This document shows, one piece after another, positions 54,934 through 64,000 of a stretch of DNA of 64,000 nucleotides (the first letter of the stretch is position 1; the number at the start of each line of letters is the position of its first letter). The DNA comes from Inquilinus sp. KBS0705 (GTDB lineage Bacteria > Bacteroidota > Bacteroidia > Sphingobacteriales > Sphingobacteriaceae). Position numbers and translations under genes: made by a program. The stretch spans positions 124,001 through 188,000 of the forward strand of contig VCCI02000004.1 of the NCBI GenBank assembly GCA_005938025.2, written 5' to 3'. Under the pieces are notes generated by a model. It worked only from the letters and a program-made list of their open reading frames with translations. It searched no databases and was not told where the DNA came from.

Positions 54934-56460
54934 ATGGATCTGCAAAGTATTGAATTACGCACGCTGGAAGTACAGGATTACCAGGAGTTGAAAAAATCGA
55001 TGAAATCGGCTTACCTGGATATGGAAGACGACCATTGGGACGCCGGATCGATAAAAAAACTGATAAAACTTTTCCCCGAAGGGCAGGTTTGCGTTGCCGT
55101 TAACGGCGAAGTAGTAGGCTGCGCACTAGCCATTATTGTTGATTATAAAAAATTTGGCGATAGCCATACCTATAAGCAAATAACCGGTAGCGGCACCTTT
55201 AAAACACACGACGAAAATGGCGATACGCTTTATGGTATCGAGATATTTGTACATCCTAAGTATCGCGGCCTAAGGCTGGCACGCCGCCTATACGAGGCCC
55301 GCAAGGCGCTTTGCGAAAAGCTGAATCTAAAAAGCATTATAGCAGGTGGCCGTATACCCAACTATCAAAAATACCAAAATGACCTTACCCCAAGGCAGTA
55401 TATAGATAAAGTAAAGTATAAAGAAATATACGACCCTACCCTGTCTTTCCAGTTAGCTAACGATTTTCACGTGCGTAAAATACTGCGCAATTACCTGCCC
55501 GAGGATGCCCGCTCAAAGGGTTTTGCTACGTTGATAGAGTGGAACAATGTATACTACGAAGAGGTAAGCACATCCATCAATAATAAAACTGTGGTGCGCA
55601 TTGGTTTGGTGCAATGGCAAATGAGGCCATACAATAATATAAGCGAGCTAATGAAGCATGCCGAGTATTTTGTGGATGCCGTGAGCGATTACCAGTCGGA
55701 TTTTATACTATTCCCCGAGTTGTTTAATACGCCCCTAATGGCCGAGTATAACCATATGGATGCAGCAAAGGCCATGCGCGAGCTGGCCAAATACACCGGG
55801 CCCATTACCGAAGCGTTTGCCAAGCTGGCGGTATCGTACAACGTAAACATTATTGCAGGCAGTATGCCAAAGATAATTGACGATTCGTTGTACAACGTCT
55901 CTTTTCTTTTCAGGCGCAATGGCAGCATGGAAGAAACCATAAAAATACACCCCACGCCTTCCGAAATAAGCTCGTGGGGTATGCGCGGCGGTAGCGATGT
56001 CAGGGTTTTTGATACGGATGCCGGGCGCATTGGTATTTTAATATGTTACGATGTAGAGTTTCCGGAACTATCGCGCATACTGGCCAGCCAGGATATGGAT
56101 ATATTGTTTGTACCCTTTTTAACCGATACCCAAAATGGTTATAACCGGGTTAAGTTTTGCGCGCAGGCCCGCGCTGTCGAGAATGAGTGTTATGTGGCCA
56201 TTGCGGGCTGTGTAGGTAATTTACCTAATGTAAATAATATGGATATCTCTTACGCGCAATCGGCAGTGTTTACGCCCTCAGACTTTGGTTTTCCGATGAA
56301 TGGCGTACAATCAGAAGCTACGCCAAACAGCGAAATGATAGTAATTGCAGATGTGGACCTATCAGTTTTAAGCGCCCTGCACGAGTATGGTAGCGTACAA
56401 AACTTAAAAGACCGCCGCACCGATCTGTATGGTATCATGTTTAATGGGAAGAAAGTTTAA
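54934..56460 (+). CDS. GNAT acetyltransferase - carbon-nitrogen hydrolase fusion
   Basis: 508 residues from ATG 54934; the open frame begins 24 codons upstream but the homologous protein starts MDLQSIELRT. Residues 1-~205: GNAT fold with motif A near HPKYRGLRLARRLYEARKAL. Residues ~220-508: nitrilase-like fold with the triad E262 (LFPELFNTP), K337 (IKIHPTPSE) and C371 (LICYDVEFPE). This two-domain layout is known in several phyla. The nitrilase part hydrolyses an amide; the GNAT part would acylate a small amine. No partner gene is visible. Confidence 0.92.
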   Translation: MDLQSIELRTLEVQDYQELKKSMKSAYLDMEDDHWDAGSIKKLIKLFPEGQVCVAVNGEVVGCALAIIVDYKKFGDSHTYKQITGSGTFKTHDENGDTLYGIEIFVHPKYRGLRLARRLYEARKALCEKLNLKSIIAGGRIPNYQKYQNDLTPRQYIDKVKYKEIYDPTLSFQLANDFHVRKILRNYLPEDARSKGFATLIEWNNVYYEEVSTSINNKTVVRIGLVQWQMRPYNNISELMKHAEYFVDAVSDYQSDFILFPELFNTPLMAEYNHMDAAKAMRELAKYTGPITEAFAKLAVSYNVNIIAGSMPKIIDDSLYNVSFLFRRNGSMEETIKIHPTPSEISSWGMRGGSDVRVFDTDAGRIGILICYDVEFPELSRILASQDMDILFVPFLTDTQNGYNRVKFCAQARAVENECYVAIAGCVGNLPNVNNMDISYAQSAVFTPSDFGFPMNGVQSEATPNSEMIVIADVDLSVLSALHEYGSVQNLKDRRTDLYGIMFNGKKV

Positions 56461-56495
56461 TATCAATTGATACATTTTGTGTATAATTGATAGTA

Positions 56496-56948
56496 ATGAA
56501 GTTTTATACTATTGAGCCTAAACCGCATATTAAATTAAGGATTATTGCCACATTGATAGATTATGGCATTTACTTTATCTTTTTATTTATATTTCTATAT
56601 GTATTTGACGAGGACCCACAGGAAGGTAAAATGCAAGTAACAGGGTCGCTCACCCTTGTACTTCCTATTGTTTGGTTTTTGTACTTTGTGATATTAGAAT
56701 CAGCTAATCAGGCCACTCCAGGGCACGATATAGTTAAATTAAAAGTATATACTTTAGATGGTCGTAAACCAACATTCTCCGCTTGTTTAAAACGTCGATT
56801 GTTAGACCCTTTCGATATATTCATGTATGGCATTCCTGCTTTAGTTTGCATTTCAAAAACAGCCAGACACCAAAGGTTGGGCGATTTGTGGGCAGATACC
56901 ATCATTGCAAAAAACAATGATATAACTGAGAAAGACGTTATATTTTAA
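56496..56948 (+). CDS. RDD-family membrane protein
   Basis: 150 residues from ATG 56496. Three hydrophobic segments; RDD-like features are the IDYGIYFIFLF helix, SLTLVLPIVWFLYFVIL, and KRRLLDPFDIF, together with QRLGDLWADTIIA near the C-terminus. RDD proteins are small membrane proteins of mostly unknown function. It precedes the alpha/beta hydrolase by 2 bp. Confidence 0.8.
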   Translation: MKFYTIEPKPHIKLRIIATLIDYGIYFIFLFIFLYVFDEDPQEGKMQVTGSLTLVLPIVWFLYFVILESANQATPGHDIVKLKVYTLDGRKPTFSACLKRRLLDPFDIFMYGIPALVCISKTARHQRLGDLWADTIIAKNNDITEKDVIF

Positions 56949-56950
56949 CC

Positions 56951-57781
56951 ATGATCGCTAAGCAACATTATTCCATCCCCGGTGCAAAAGGCCGCGGTAT
57001 GGCCGCCGATATCACCTTTGATACCCTTAACCCTTATGCGCCGCTTGTGGTATTTGCACATGGCATACGTGGTTTTAAAGATTGGGGAGCGCACGACATG
57101 GTGGCCAGGCACTTTACCCAAAATGGTTTCCGTTTTCTAAAATTCAACTTTTCGCACAACGGTACTACGGCCGAAAAACCTACCGAATTTGCCGACCTGA
57201 TAGCCTTTGGCGACAACACCTTTTCTATTGAGCTTGACGACTTGAAGTCGGTTATCGATTTTGCCTGCAGCGGCTCGGCCATTCCGGCGGTTAAAAGCAT
57301 ATACCTTATTGGCCATAGCATGGGCGGCGGTATCAGCATCATTAAAACAGCCGAAGACACGCGTATTAAAAAACTGGTTACGATGGCTGCTATATCCGGC
57401 TTTCATAACCTATGGCCCAAACAGGCCGAAGAGCAGTGGCGGCTACAGGGTGTAATGTATATGGTAAATTCGCGTACAGGCCAAAATATGCCCTATAAAG
57501 CTGCCTTGTTGGACGATCTATACACGCATCCACTACGCTTAAACATACCGCTTAAAGCAGCCGAAATAACACAACCCTGGTTAATTATACATGGCGATGC
57601 CGATACCAGTGTTCCGCTAAGCCATGCCGAAGCGCTACACAAGGCCCAGCCCAACGCGGAGTTAATGGTGATTGCAGGAGCCGACCATACATTTAACGCG
57701 GTACACCCATACTTACAACCCAACCTGCCTGCCCAGCTTTTAGCCTTTTGTGATGCTACGATCGCCTTTTTCAAAAAATAA
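56951..57781 (+). CDS. Alpha/beta hydrolase
   Basis: 276 residues. Oxyanion region FAHGIRGFKDWG, nucleophile elbow GHSMGGG with Ser, Asp in IIHGDADTSVP, His in GADHTFN. An intact hydrolase of unknown substrate. It begins 2 bp after the RDD gene. Cytoplasmic (no signal peptide). Confidence 0.88.
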   Translation: MIAKQHYSIPGAKGRGMAADITFDTLNPYAPLVVFAHGIRGFKDWGAHDMVARHFTQNGFRFLKFNFSHNGTTAEKPTEFADLIAFGDNTFSIELDDLKSVIDFACSGSAIPAVKSIYLIGHSMGGGISIIKTAEDTRIKKLVTMAAISGFHNLWPKQAEEQWRLQGVMYMVNSRTGQNMPYKAALLDDLYTHPLRLNIPLKAAEITQPWLIIHGDADTSVPLSHAEALHKAQPNAELMVIAGADHTFNAVHPYLQPNLPAQLLAFCDATIAFFKK

Positions 57782-57857
57782 AATTGTTTAAACATCTGTA
57801 ATGAAAGTTTTACCGTATTGTGGTATATAATAGATAAACAAGTTTTATAATTGCTAT

Positions 57858-58852
57858 ATGAGTTTAGCCGGAGCCAAAAAAAATGGAAACAAGTTTTTAA
57901 ACCCAATACCTACAGACGAAGCCGGTTTCGATAAAATGGTTCCTATTTTAAAGGAATACTATAGTAATAAAGCCGAAAACACGCCTAAAAAAACTTTAGG
58001 CCCGTTTAAAACCGATAGCAGTATCTACCAAAAAGACCCTGCAAGCGGTTTACGCATTACATGGATAGGGCATTCGAGTTTATTAATAGAAATTGACGGC
58101 ATACGCATTTTAACCGACCCTGTTTGGGGCGAGCGTGCTTCATTCTCCTCCTTTTTTGGCCCTAAACGCTTTTTTAAGGCCCCGCTGCCATCAGATGAAA
58201 TTCCTGAACTTGACCTGGTGATCATATCGCACGATCATTACGATCACCTGGATAAAAGCACCATGAAATTTTTTGCAGGTAAAACCATCCCCTTTATTTG
58301 TCCATTAGGGGTTGGCGATATTCTGCAGGACTTTGGTATTGTGAGAAATTATATCCACGAAGTAGACTGGGGCGATAGCGTAATGATAGGCGATTGCAAT
58401 ATTACCTCTACCCCATCAAGGCATTTTTCGGGCAGGGGGATAGTTAACCGTAATACTACGCTATGGTCGTCCTTTGTAATTAAAGGGCCGGATCATAACA
58501 TATATTTTGGTGCCGATTCGGGCTGGTTTCCGGGTTTTAAGGAAATAGGCGATGCCTTTGGTCCGTTTGACCTAACCATGCTGGAGGTTGGCGCTTATGG
58601 CCAGCACTGGGCAGATATCCATATGGGTCCCGATAATGCTACAACGCGCATATAGCCCTTAAGGGCCAAATAATGATGCCTATACACTGGGGTACATTTA
58701 ACCTGGCACCCCACGCCTGGTTCGAGCCTGCCGAAAGGTTGTTAAAGTTTGCAGAAGATAAAAATATTAAGTTATTTTTACCTGAGCCGGGTCAGCCTAC
58801 CGAGGTAAAAGGCCCGTATAACTCGTTATGGTGGAAACCATTCATGAGTTAA
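57858..58852 (+). pseudogene. Metallo-beta-lactamase-fold hydrolase (NAPE-PLD/UlaG-like), frameshifted
   Basis: The first 265 codons (57858-58655) encode an MBL-fold hydrolase with HDHYDHLDK metal motif, SRHFSGRG and FGADSGWF. It then ends ATTRI followed by TAG. The neighbouring frame from about 58645 continues with IALKGQIMMPIHWGTFNLA and ends SLWWKPFMS at 58852, which is the expected C-terminus with the last metal His. One base appears missing near ACAACGCGCATA. Either a natural inactivation or a sequencing error; the product as written lacks the last metal ligand. Confidence 0.85.
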
Positions 58853-58880
58853 TAAACTAAACGACCTAATTTACCAACCG

Positions 58881-59756
58881 ATGAAAATAATCAAACAAGC
58901 GGCTTATACCTTAGCCATGCTAATGCTGTGTGTTAGTGCAAATGCGCAAACTGTAATTCCGCTATGGGCAAATGGTGCACCCGGCTTTGAAAGACGCCGT
59001 AACGAACCGGAGCAAGCTAAAGATTATTGGGTAAAAAACATTCACAATCCATCGGTAACGGTGTATGCCCCGCCTGCAGATAAAGCCAATGGCGCAGCTG
59101 TTATAGTTTGCCCCGGCGGCGGCCACCGCTTGCTGGTTTACAATGCAGAAGGTGTTGCACCTGCCAAGTTTTTTAATGATTTAGGCATTACCGTTTTTGT
59201 ATTAAAGTACCGTTTAGGCCGCGATACCCTATCGCCCTATAAAGTTGATATACACCCTAAGCAGGATGCACAGCGTGCTTTGCGCCTGGTACGCAGCCGC
59301 GCAGCCGAGTGGGCTATTGATACTAACCGCATTGGCCTGATGGGCTTTTCGGCAGGTGGTGAGGTGGTTGATATGGTGGCATTTACAGACGGAAAAGGCG
59401 ACCCAAAAGCCCCCGACCCGATAGACCACGCTACGGCCAAAGCCAACTTTATTATACAGGTTTACCCCGGCCCCGGCTTTGTGCCCCAAACTATTCCTGC
59501 TGATGCCCCACCTGCATTTCTGGTAGCAGCTAACGATGATGCCTGCTGCTCGTTACCCTTAATTCAGCTTTTACAGCGGTATCGCGAGGCTAAAGTGCCG
59601 GTAGAGATGCACATGTATGCCCGCGGCGACCATGCCTTTAACATGGGCACCAACCGCAAGCTAAAGTCCATCAATAACTGGCCACAACGCCTTGCCGACT
59701 GGCTGGAAGACAGCCACTATTTAAAACCAGAATTGAAAAAGGTGATGCATAATTAG
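58881..59756 (+). CDS. Secreted alpha/beta hydrolase (acetyl-xylan esterase / BD-FAE-like)
   Basis: 291 residues. Signal peptide (TLAMLMLCVSANAQ). Oxyanion HGG-like CPGGGHRLL, nucleophile in GFSAGGEV, Asp in AANDDACC, His in ARGDHAFNMG. This pattern occurs in secreted carbohydrate esterases. Periplasmic location. It is 28 bp from the frameshifted hydrolase. Confidence 0.85.
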   Translation: MKIIKQAAYTLAMLMLCVSANAQTVIPLWANGAPGFERRRNEPEQAKDYWVKNIHNPSVTVYAPPADKANGAAVIVCPGGGHRLLVYNAEGVAPAKFFNDLGITVFVLKYRLGRDTLSPYKVDIHPKQDAQRALRLVRSRAAEWAIDTNRIGLMGFSAGGEVVDMVAFTDGKGDPKAPDPIDHATAKANFIIQVYPGPGFVPQTIPADAPPAFLVAANDDACCSLPLIQLLQRYREAKVPVEMHMYARGDHAFNMGTNRKLKSINNWPQRLADWLEDSHYLKPELKKVMHN

Positions 59757-59988
59757 CTGTTGCAGGTCACAGCTAAAATATTCGTTATTATTAGTTTTAA
59801 TTTGGATTTATAGGTGAGATTTTTTCACTTTTTTGTTGGTGTCCAAAACCATAATTTACAAAAAAATCAGCATAAAAACAAGCGGATTTAGAGGTATATT
59901 CATTTAAGTGCGCAACAGTTGGCTTATTTTTCTTCGGATATAAAAACGTATCGCCGGTTTAATCGTTATAAATAAAAGCAGAAAACCC

Positions 59989-60285
59989 ATGGCAAACTTT
60001 CAGGATATTATAGCTTCGGACAAACCCGTCTTAGTCGATTTTTCGGCAGAGTGGTGCGGGCCATGTAAAATGATGGCACCTATATTAAAACAAGTGAAAG
60101 ACGCCCTTGGCGATAAGGTAAGCATCATCAAAATTGATATTGATAAAAACCCGCAGGCGGCCAATGCACTGCATGTGCAAAGCGTGCCTACTTTAATGAT
60201 ATTTAAAAACAGCGAAACTAAATGGCGCCAAAGCGGCGTAGTGCAAGCCAGTCAGCTGCAACAGATCATTCAGCAGTATATTTAA
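59989..60285 (+). CDS. trxA: Thioredoxin
   Basis: 98 residues with the active site EWCGPCK (C23, C26) and the cis-Pro block [10 protein letters not shown]. Reduces cytoplasmic disulfides. Its stop overlaps the stop of the PAP2 gene by 4 bp. The 231-bp gap upstream contains nothing else of note. Confidence 0.93.
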   Translation: MANFQDIIASDKPVLVDFSAEWCGPCKMMAPILKQVKDALGDKVSIIKIDIDKNPQAANALHVQSVPTLMIFKNSETKWRQSGVVQASQLQQIIQQYI

Positions 60286-60947
60286 TGGGTTTCAGCATGC
60301 GGTGCTTCCTTGCTATCTGCACGTTTGCGCAGGTATAACCACGATAGCAGGTACAGGCAAAGCAGGCCCAATAAAAAGCCGCCCAATACATCGGTAAACC
60401 AGTGTGCGCCCATGTAGATACGCGAGATGGGTATCATCAAAATCAACAAAGCGCTTATTGTCCCTACCATCCATCGTATAACCTTAGGGACACCCTCCAG
60501 CTGATACATCAGCACTATTAAAAAACCGAAAAACACCACATAAAATAACATATGCCCGCTTGGGAAACTTTGCTGGCTGGTTTTTATAACAATGCGCACT
60601 ATGGTATCTGAAGGGCGCGGGCGGTTAATAACCGACTTGATAACCGTACTTACCAGGCCGCATAAGGTGGTAAGCAACACGTAGCCTGCTGCCTTTTTAT
60701 ACTTAAATAAAAACAGAATAATACTTGTAAGCCCTATCATAATCGGTGCCTCGGGCATGTAGCCGGGGCAGCTTATTAAATACATCACCTCGTCTATAAA
60801 CGAGTTTTGGTGCTCCTGAATTTCGCGGCTAAACATCAAATCAATACCCGATGTTGGGTATAGATGCACCAATAAGGTAAGCACTATAAAACCAAGCGTA
60901 ATTATGGTTAAGGTAAGCAGCAGTATATGCTGCCTGTATTTGTTCAT
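60282..60947 (-). CDS. PAP2-family membrane phosphatase
   Basis: 221 residues from ATG 60947 (a TTG is 1 codon upstream). Six membrane helices, with the three PAP2 motifs: [15 protein letters not shown], and [16 protein letters not shown]. It dephosphorylates lipid phosphates such as undecaprenyl pyrophosphate or phosphatidic acid. Starts 3 bp after the pyruvate oxidase stop, so the two are cotranscribed. Confidence 0.9.
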   Translation of the reverse strand: MNKYRQHILLLTLTIITLGFIVLTLLVHLYPTSGIDLMFSREIQEHQNSFIDEVMYLISCPGYMPEAPIMIGLTSIILFLFKYKKAAGYVLLTTLCGLVSTVIKSVINRPRPSDTIVRIVIKTSQQSFPSGHMLFYVVFFGFLIVLMYQLEGVPKVIRWMVGTISALLILMIPISRIYMGAHWFTDVLGGFLLGLLCLYLLSWLYLRKRADSKEAPHAETH

Positions 60948-60950
60948 CAA

Positions 60951-62690
60951 TTATATCAGGTCTTTTAAATGTTTGTAGTTGGCTTTTACAGTGTCTATCA
61001 CTTCGTCCATTCGGCCGTTTAGCATTAATTTGGTCATAGATACGGCCATACCCTTTACTTGTCCTAACTCTACCCTTGGCGGCATAGCTAATGCGTTAGG
61101 ATCAGTAAATATATTAACCAAAGCAGGGCCGTTATATATAAACGCCTCGCGCAGGCCTTGCTTTAACTCATCAGGATCAGTAACAGTGATACCTTTTATA
61201 CCCATTGCCTGCGCTACCAGGGCAAAATCGGGGTTATGCATATCTGTTTGCCAATCGGGCAAGCCGGCCACTTCCATCTCCAGTTTTACCATCCCTAACG
61301 AGCGGTTGTTAAACACAATTATTTTTACAGGCAGTTTATATTGTGCAATAGTTGCCAAATCGCCCATCAGCATAGATAGCCCCCCATCGCCGCATAGGGC
61401 TATTACCTGCCTGCCCGGGAATGCCAAAGCTGCGCCTATTGCCTGCGGCATGGCATTAGCCATTGAACCATGGTTAAACGAGCCTATCATTTTACGCTTA
61501 CCGGTTGCGTTAATATAACGCGCGCCCCAAACGCATGACATGCCCGTATCCACTGTAAATATAGCATCATTGGTGGCTAATTCATCAATCATACTGGCTA
61601 CATACTCGGGGTGTATATTTTGCTTTTTGCCGGTATCCTCAACATAGGTTTGCATGTTGCTTTTTACATGGGCGTAAAACTCCAACTGGGCTTTTAAAAA
61701 GCTTTCGTTATCCGTTTTTTGTTCAACCAATGGCAGCAATGCGGTTAGTGTATCCTTTACCGACCCACATAATCCAATATCAACCTTTGCCCTTCTGCCT
61801 ATGCGTTCGGGTTTAATATCTACCTGCACTATTTTACAATCGGTAGGCATAAACGGTGTGTAAGGGAAATCCGTACCCAGTAATAGTAACAGGTCGCTTT
61901 CGTGCATGCTATGATAGGCCGAAGGCAGCCCAAGCAAACCTGTCATACCAACCTCGTTAGGGTTATTATACTGGATATCCATTTTAGAGCGAAATGAATA
62001 GGCTACAGGCGCATTTAGCTTTTGCGACAAGGCAACTACCTCGTCATGCGCATCGGCAGCTCCTATGCCGCAAAAAAGCGTTATTTTTTTATGCTGATCA
62101 ATCAACGCCGCCAGTTGGTTTAGGTCATAGTCCGATGGGCGAATAACAGGCTCAGGCTTGTAGTTTTGGGTGGAGGTTAACACCTCTTCCGAATCCATAC
62201 TGGTTAAATCGCCGGGTAAACCTATTACGGCTACCCCTTTGCGGTGCAATGCCGCTTGTATACCCGCCTGTAGCATGCGCGGTAATTGTTTGGCTGTATT
62301 GGCTACCTGGTTGTAATGGCTGCAATCGTCAAACAGTTTTATGGTATTGGTTTCCTGAAAATACTCGGTCCCATACTCAAAACTTGGTATAGTTGAGGCG
62401 ATAGCTATAACCGGTGCCCCCGAACGGTGAGCATCATACAATCCGTTTATTAAATGCACGTGCCCGGGGCCACTGCTGCCGGCGCAGCAAGCCAAATTAC
62501 CTGTTAGCTGGGCTTCGGCACCGGCTGCATAAGCACCGGCTTCTTCGTGGCGTACATGTATCCATTGTATAGTGCCCTCGCGCCTAACCGCGTCGTTCAC
62601 TTCGTTTAAGCTGTCACCTGTTACAGCGTATATCCTTTTTATCCCTGCGTTTACCAGCATTGCTACCAGTTGGTCTGCTACGTTTGCCAT
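60951..62690 (-). CDS. poxB: Pyruvate oxidase / dehydrogenase (thiamine pyrophosphate-dependent)
   Basis: 579 residues with the TPP N-terminal domain (E50 in VRHEEAGAYA, as in E. coli PoxB), FAD domain, and the C-terminal TPP domain with GDGGLSML and the loop NNRSLGMVK. It converts pyruvate to acetate and CO2, passing electrons to quinone. The C-terminal membrane-binding helix of E. coli PoxB is not clear. Starts ATG 62690. Related acetolactate synthases are excluded by the RHEEAG-AYAAGAEAQ context and length. Confidence 0.88.
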   Translation of the reverse strand: MANVADQLVAMLVNAGIKRIYAVTGDSLNEVNDAVRREGTIQWIHVRHEEAGAYAAGAEAQLTGNLACCAGSSGPGHVHLINGLYDAHRSGAPVIAIASTIPSFEYGTEYFQETNTIKLFDDCSHYNQVANTAKQLPRMLQAGIQAALHRKGVAVIGLPGDLTSMDSEEVLTSTQNYKPEPVIRPSDYDLNQLAALIDQHKKITLFCGIGAADAHDEVVALSQKLNAPVAYSFRSKMDIQYNNPNEVGMTGLLGLPSAYHSMHESDLLLLLGTDFPYTPFMPTDCKIVQVDIKPERIGRRAKVDIGLCGSVKDTLTALLPLVEQKTDNESFLKAQLEFYAHVKSNMQTYVEDTGKKQNIHPEYVASMIDELATNDAIFTVDTGMSCVWGARYINATGKRKMIGSFNHGSMANAMPQAIGAALAFPGRQVIALCGDGGLSMLMGDLATIAQYKLPVKIIVFNNRSLGMVKLEMEVAGLPDWQTDMHNPDFALVAQAMGIKGITVTDPDELKQGLREAFIYNGPALVNIFTDPNALAMPPRVELGQVKGMAVSMTKLMLNGRMDEVIDTVKANYKHLKDLI

Positions 62691-62859
62691 ATAAGTATGT
62701 TTATACTTACTTAACTTTATAAGTGCGAGCGGGTTTTAATTTTTAATAATTTAGCTTAAACATTAAATTTGGGGGCGAGTTGTAATTAAAATAAAGCAGC
62801 AACGTAAGGTTGCAACTATGGCGCAAAAATGATCTTGTCAATTTTTCTACAAAGCGGTA

Positions 62860-63314
62860 GCTCCTCCGGAGCATCGGGATGTGACTTCCGCGCTGTTGTT
62901 CCCGAAACCCTTAATAGCTTGCTAAGGGTAGCCACCTACGGGGCAAAGGTATATTCTGTGATATTATGCTACAAAGCGGTAGTTCCTACGGAACATGATG
63001 GTTTGCTATTTTTGAATAAGGCTTGATTAATAAAAAAATATCCCGTAGGCAATGTCCTTATTTAAGGAATTTGGTTAATCGGAATGCGTCGTAGACGCAA
63101 AAGGTTGGTAGAAAAGGCAATAAATAATGGCTGCATGCCGTAGGTATGCCACTTCGAGTATCGTACCTACGGCACGGTTGTTCTCTTTTGTTTTTTTCTA
63201 CCAACCTTTAACTCCTATGGAGTTTCCTAACTTTCTGGCATCTCCCGCTAGGGAGTATCGCTTTGTAGCTAAACGTATACTAATAATTTGTGCCCTGTAA
63301 GGGCTACCCTTAGC
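62860..63314. repeat. Block of nested inverted repeats and TAC-loop hairpins
   Basis: Four perfect inverted pairs: 62921/63302 (13 bp, GCTAAGGGTAGCC), 62968/63259 (11 bp, GCTACAAAGCG), 63100/63194 (16 bp, AAAGGTTGGTAGAAAA), 63136/63164 (11 bp, TGCCGTAGGTA). Short hairpins: GCTCC-TCC-GGAGC, GTTCC-TAC-GGAAC, GCGTC-GTA-GACGC, ACTCC-TAT-GGAGT, CTCCC-GCTA-GGGAG and GCCCT-GTA-AGGGC. No gene is present between 62691 and 63640; a 65-codon open frame at 62829 runs through repeats and is not considered real. Confidence 0.85.
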
Positions 63315-63375
63315 AAAGCGAAAGGTGGCAGTATACCGATCACTACCATGTGAGATCCTGTATTGCCACTATAGA

Positions 63376-63556
63376 TGTTCGGAAGACTTTTTAATTCCCT
63401 CCTTGGGGAGGGGTGCGGTAAGAAATGAGCGTAAAGGCAGGGAGGGGTTTATATAAGCGATGGGTTACATTTGCTTGAACGCCTGATTTAACCCCTACCT
63501 CCTCCTTCCCCAGGGAAGGAATCGCACATTCCCGGCACTATTTTAATCTCCGAACA
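63376..63556. repeat. Palindromic repeat (TTCCCTCCTTGGGGAGG arms)
   Basis: TTAATTCCCTCCTTGGGGAG (63391 on) is mirrored by CTTCCCCAGGGAAGGAATCG (63504 on), and TGTTCGGA (63376) by TCCGAACA (63549) at the outer edges. It is a second, separate palindrome family next to the nested block. Confidence 0.6.
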
Positions 63557-63586
63557 GTTATGATGCTTTCACCAAAAATGTACCAA

Positions 63587-63621
63587 ACAAAAAGCCCCGG
63601 TTAAATAACCAGGGCTTTTGT
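63587..63621 (-). terminator. Terminator of the rplQ operon
   Basis: ACAAAAAGCCCCGGTT / AACCAGGGCTTTTGT stem with one mismatch, 20 bp beyond the rplQ stop on the minus strand. Confidence 0.85.
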
Positions 63622-63640
63622 ATTTTAAAAGGAGCAAAAA

Positions 63641-64000
63641 TTACTCGCCTTTTTCAGCATTTTCTTCTTTGTCATCAGCTGCAGGAGCTTCAGTCGCAGG
63701 AGTTTCTTCTACCGCCGGAGCAGCTTCAGCAACCGGAGCCTCAGCTACAGTTTCTTCGGCTACAACAGGTGCAGCAGCAACAGGTGCAGTAGTTTCTGCC
63801 TTAGCCTTTGAAGCACCACCACGACGACGTGTTGATTTTTTCTCGGTTTTAGCAGCTACGTCTTTACCGTAAACAGTATTGTAATCAACTAATTCAATGA
63901 TAGCCATTTCAGCGTTATCGCCTAAACGGTTCTCTAACTTAACAATACGTGTGTAACCACCCGGGCGGTTAGCAATTTTCTCAGCAACTTCACGGAACAG
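63641..64000 (-). CDS. rplQ: 50S ribosomal protein L17, C-terminal part
   Basis: The frame is open to the window end, so the N-terminal part lies outside. The visible start is [39 protein letters not shown], the conserved L17 C-terminal block. It is followed by a ~65-residue tail rich in Ala, Glu, Pro and Thr, which is common in Bacteroidota L17. L17 is a large-subunit protein at the exit-tunnel region. The internal ATG at 63907 is not the start. The upstream rpoA should lie beyond the window. Confidence 0.95.
   Translation of the reverse strand: MFREVAEKIANRPGGYTRIVKLENRLGDNAEMAIIELVDYNTVYGKDVAAKTEKKSTRRRGGASKAKAETTAPVAAAPVVAEETVAEAPVAEAAPAVEETPATEAPAADDKEENAEKGE

Noticed and set aside
62829..63026. 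65-codon open frame on the plus strand
   Set aside because: It runs through the hairpin repeats and has no domain or ribosome binding site.

Overview
The window is a 64 kb chromosomal stretch of a Bacteroidota bacterium, most likely of the family Sphingobacteriaceae (Mucilaginibacter or Pedobacter type). The evidence is promoters with the phylum's TAnnTTTG -7 box, a protein with a type IX secretion sorting domain, SusD-era style lipoproteins with short lipoboxes, many secreted glycosidases and esterases, an alanine/glutamate-rich tail on ribosomal protein L17, and numerous palindromic intergenic repeats. No rRNA or CRISPR array is present; one tRNA (Asn) is seen. Both ends cut genes: a glycosidase on the left and rplQ on the right.

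Layout. 1-6.6 kb: end of a glycosidase, a histidine kinase / response regulator / response regulator-adenylate cyclase operon, a YitT membrane protein and a dienelactone hydrolase. 6.7-14.4 kb: efp, katG, then a redox cluster (folE, flavin reductase-like, FAD amine oxidase-like, MpaB-like oxygenase, MarR regulator). 14.9-22.5 kb: surface-glycan cluster made of a convergent plus-strand group (carbamoyltransferase, GT2, GT9) and minus-strand group (GT4-like, GT4, gmhB, GT9). 22.9-30.3 kb: a methionine aminopeptidase, a Kelch/BACON/T9SS protein, tRNA-Asn, a PfkB kinase, an AlkD-like repair protein, a cupin and a DinB-like protein. 30.3-32 kb: an AT-rich, unrecognised two-gene operon next to a gene-free region that looks like a structured RNA gene with its own promoter. 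32-44 kb: ABC ATPase, a secreted protein of unknown function, a sigma/membrane-protein/outer-membrane operon, a UPF0175/PIN toxin-antitoxin pair, amidohydrolase, GH36 alpha-galactosidase and lipoproteins. 44.2-54.3 kb: an almost complete haem pathway on the minus strand (hemA, hemCD fusion, hemB, hemL, hemE, hemJ) with a two-component system and a TPR protein inside it and a RAYT transposase element inserted between hemA and hemCD. 54.4-62.7 kb: DoxX, a GNAT-nitrilase fusion, RDD protein, two alpha/beta hydrolases, a frameshifted metallo-beta-lactamase-fold hydrolase, thioredoxin, PAP2 phosphatase and pyruvate oxidase. 62.7-63.6 kb: a gene-free block of nested palindromes, then rplQ.

The main observations beyond ordinary annotation are: (i) an 18-bp palindrome GTGAC-N8-GTCAC found at three places with the same 24-nt distance to a GAnATTTG promoter box; (ii) a candidate ~195-nt structured RNA at 31.5 kb divergent from an orphan two-gene operon; (iii) four nested perfect inverted repeats plus six short hairpins at 62.9-63.3 kb; (iv) a RAYT gene flanked by its own inverted REP hairpins within the haem operon; (v) a one-base frameshift in a metallo-hydrolase; (vi) a 74-bp tail-to-tail overlap of two GT9 genes. 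All functional assignments come from reading motifs by eye; no database search was possible.
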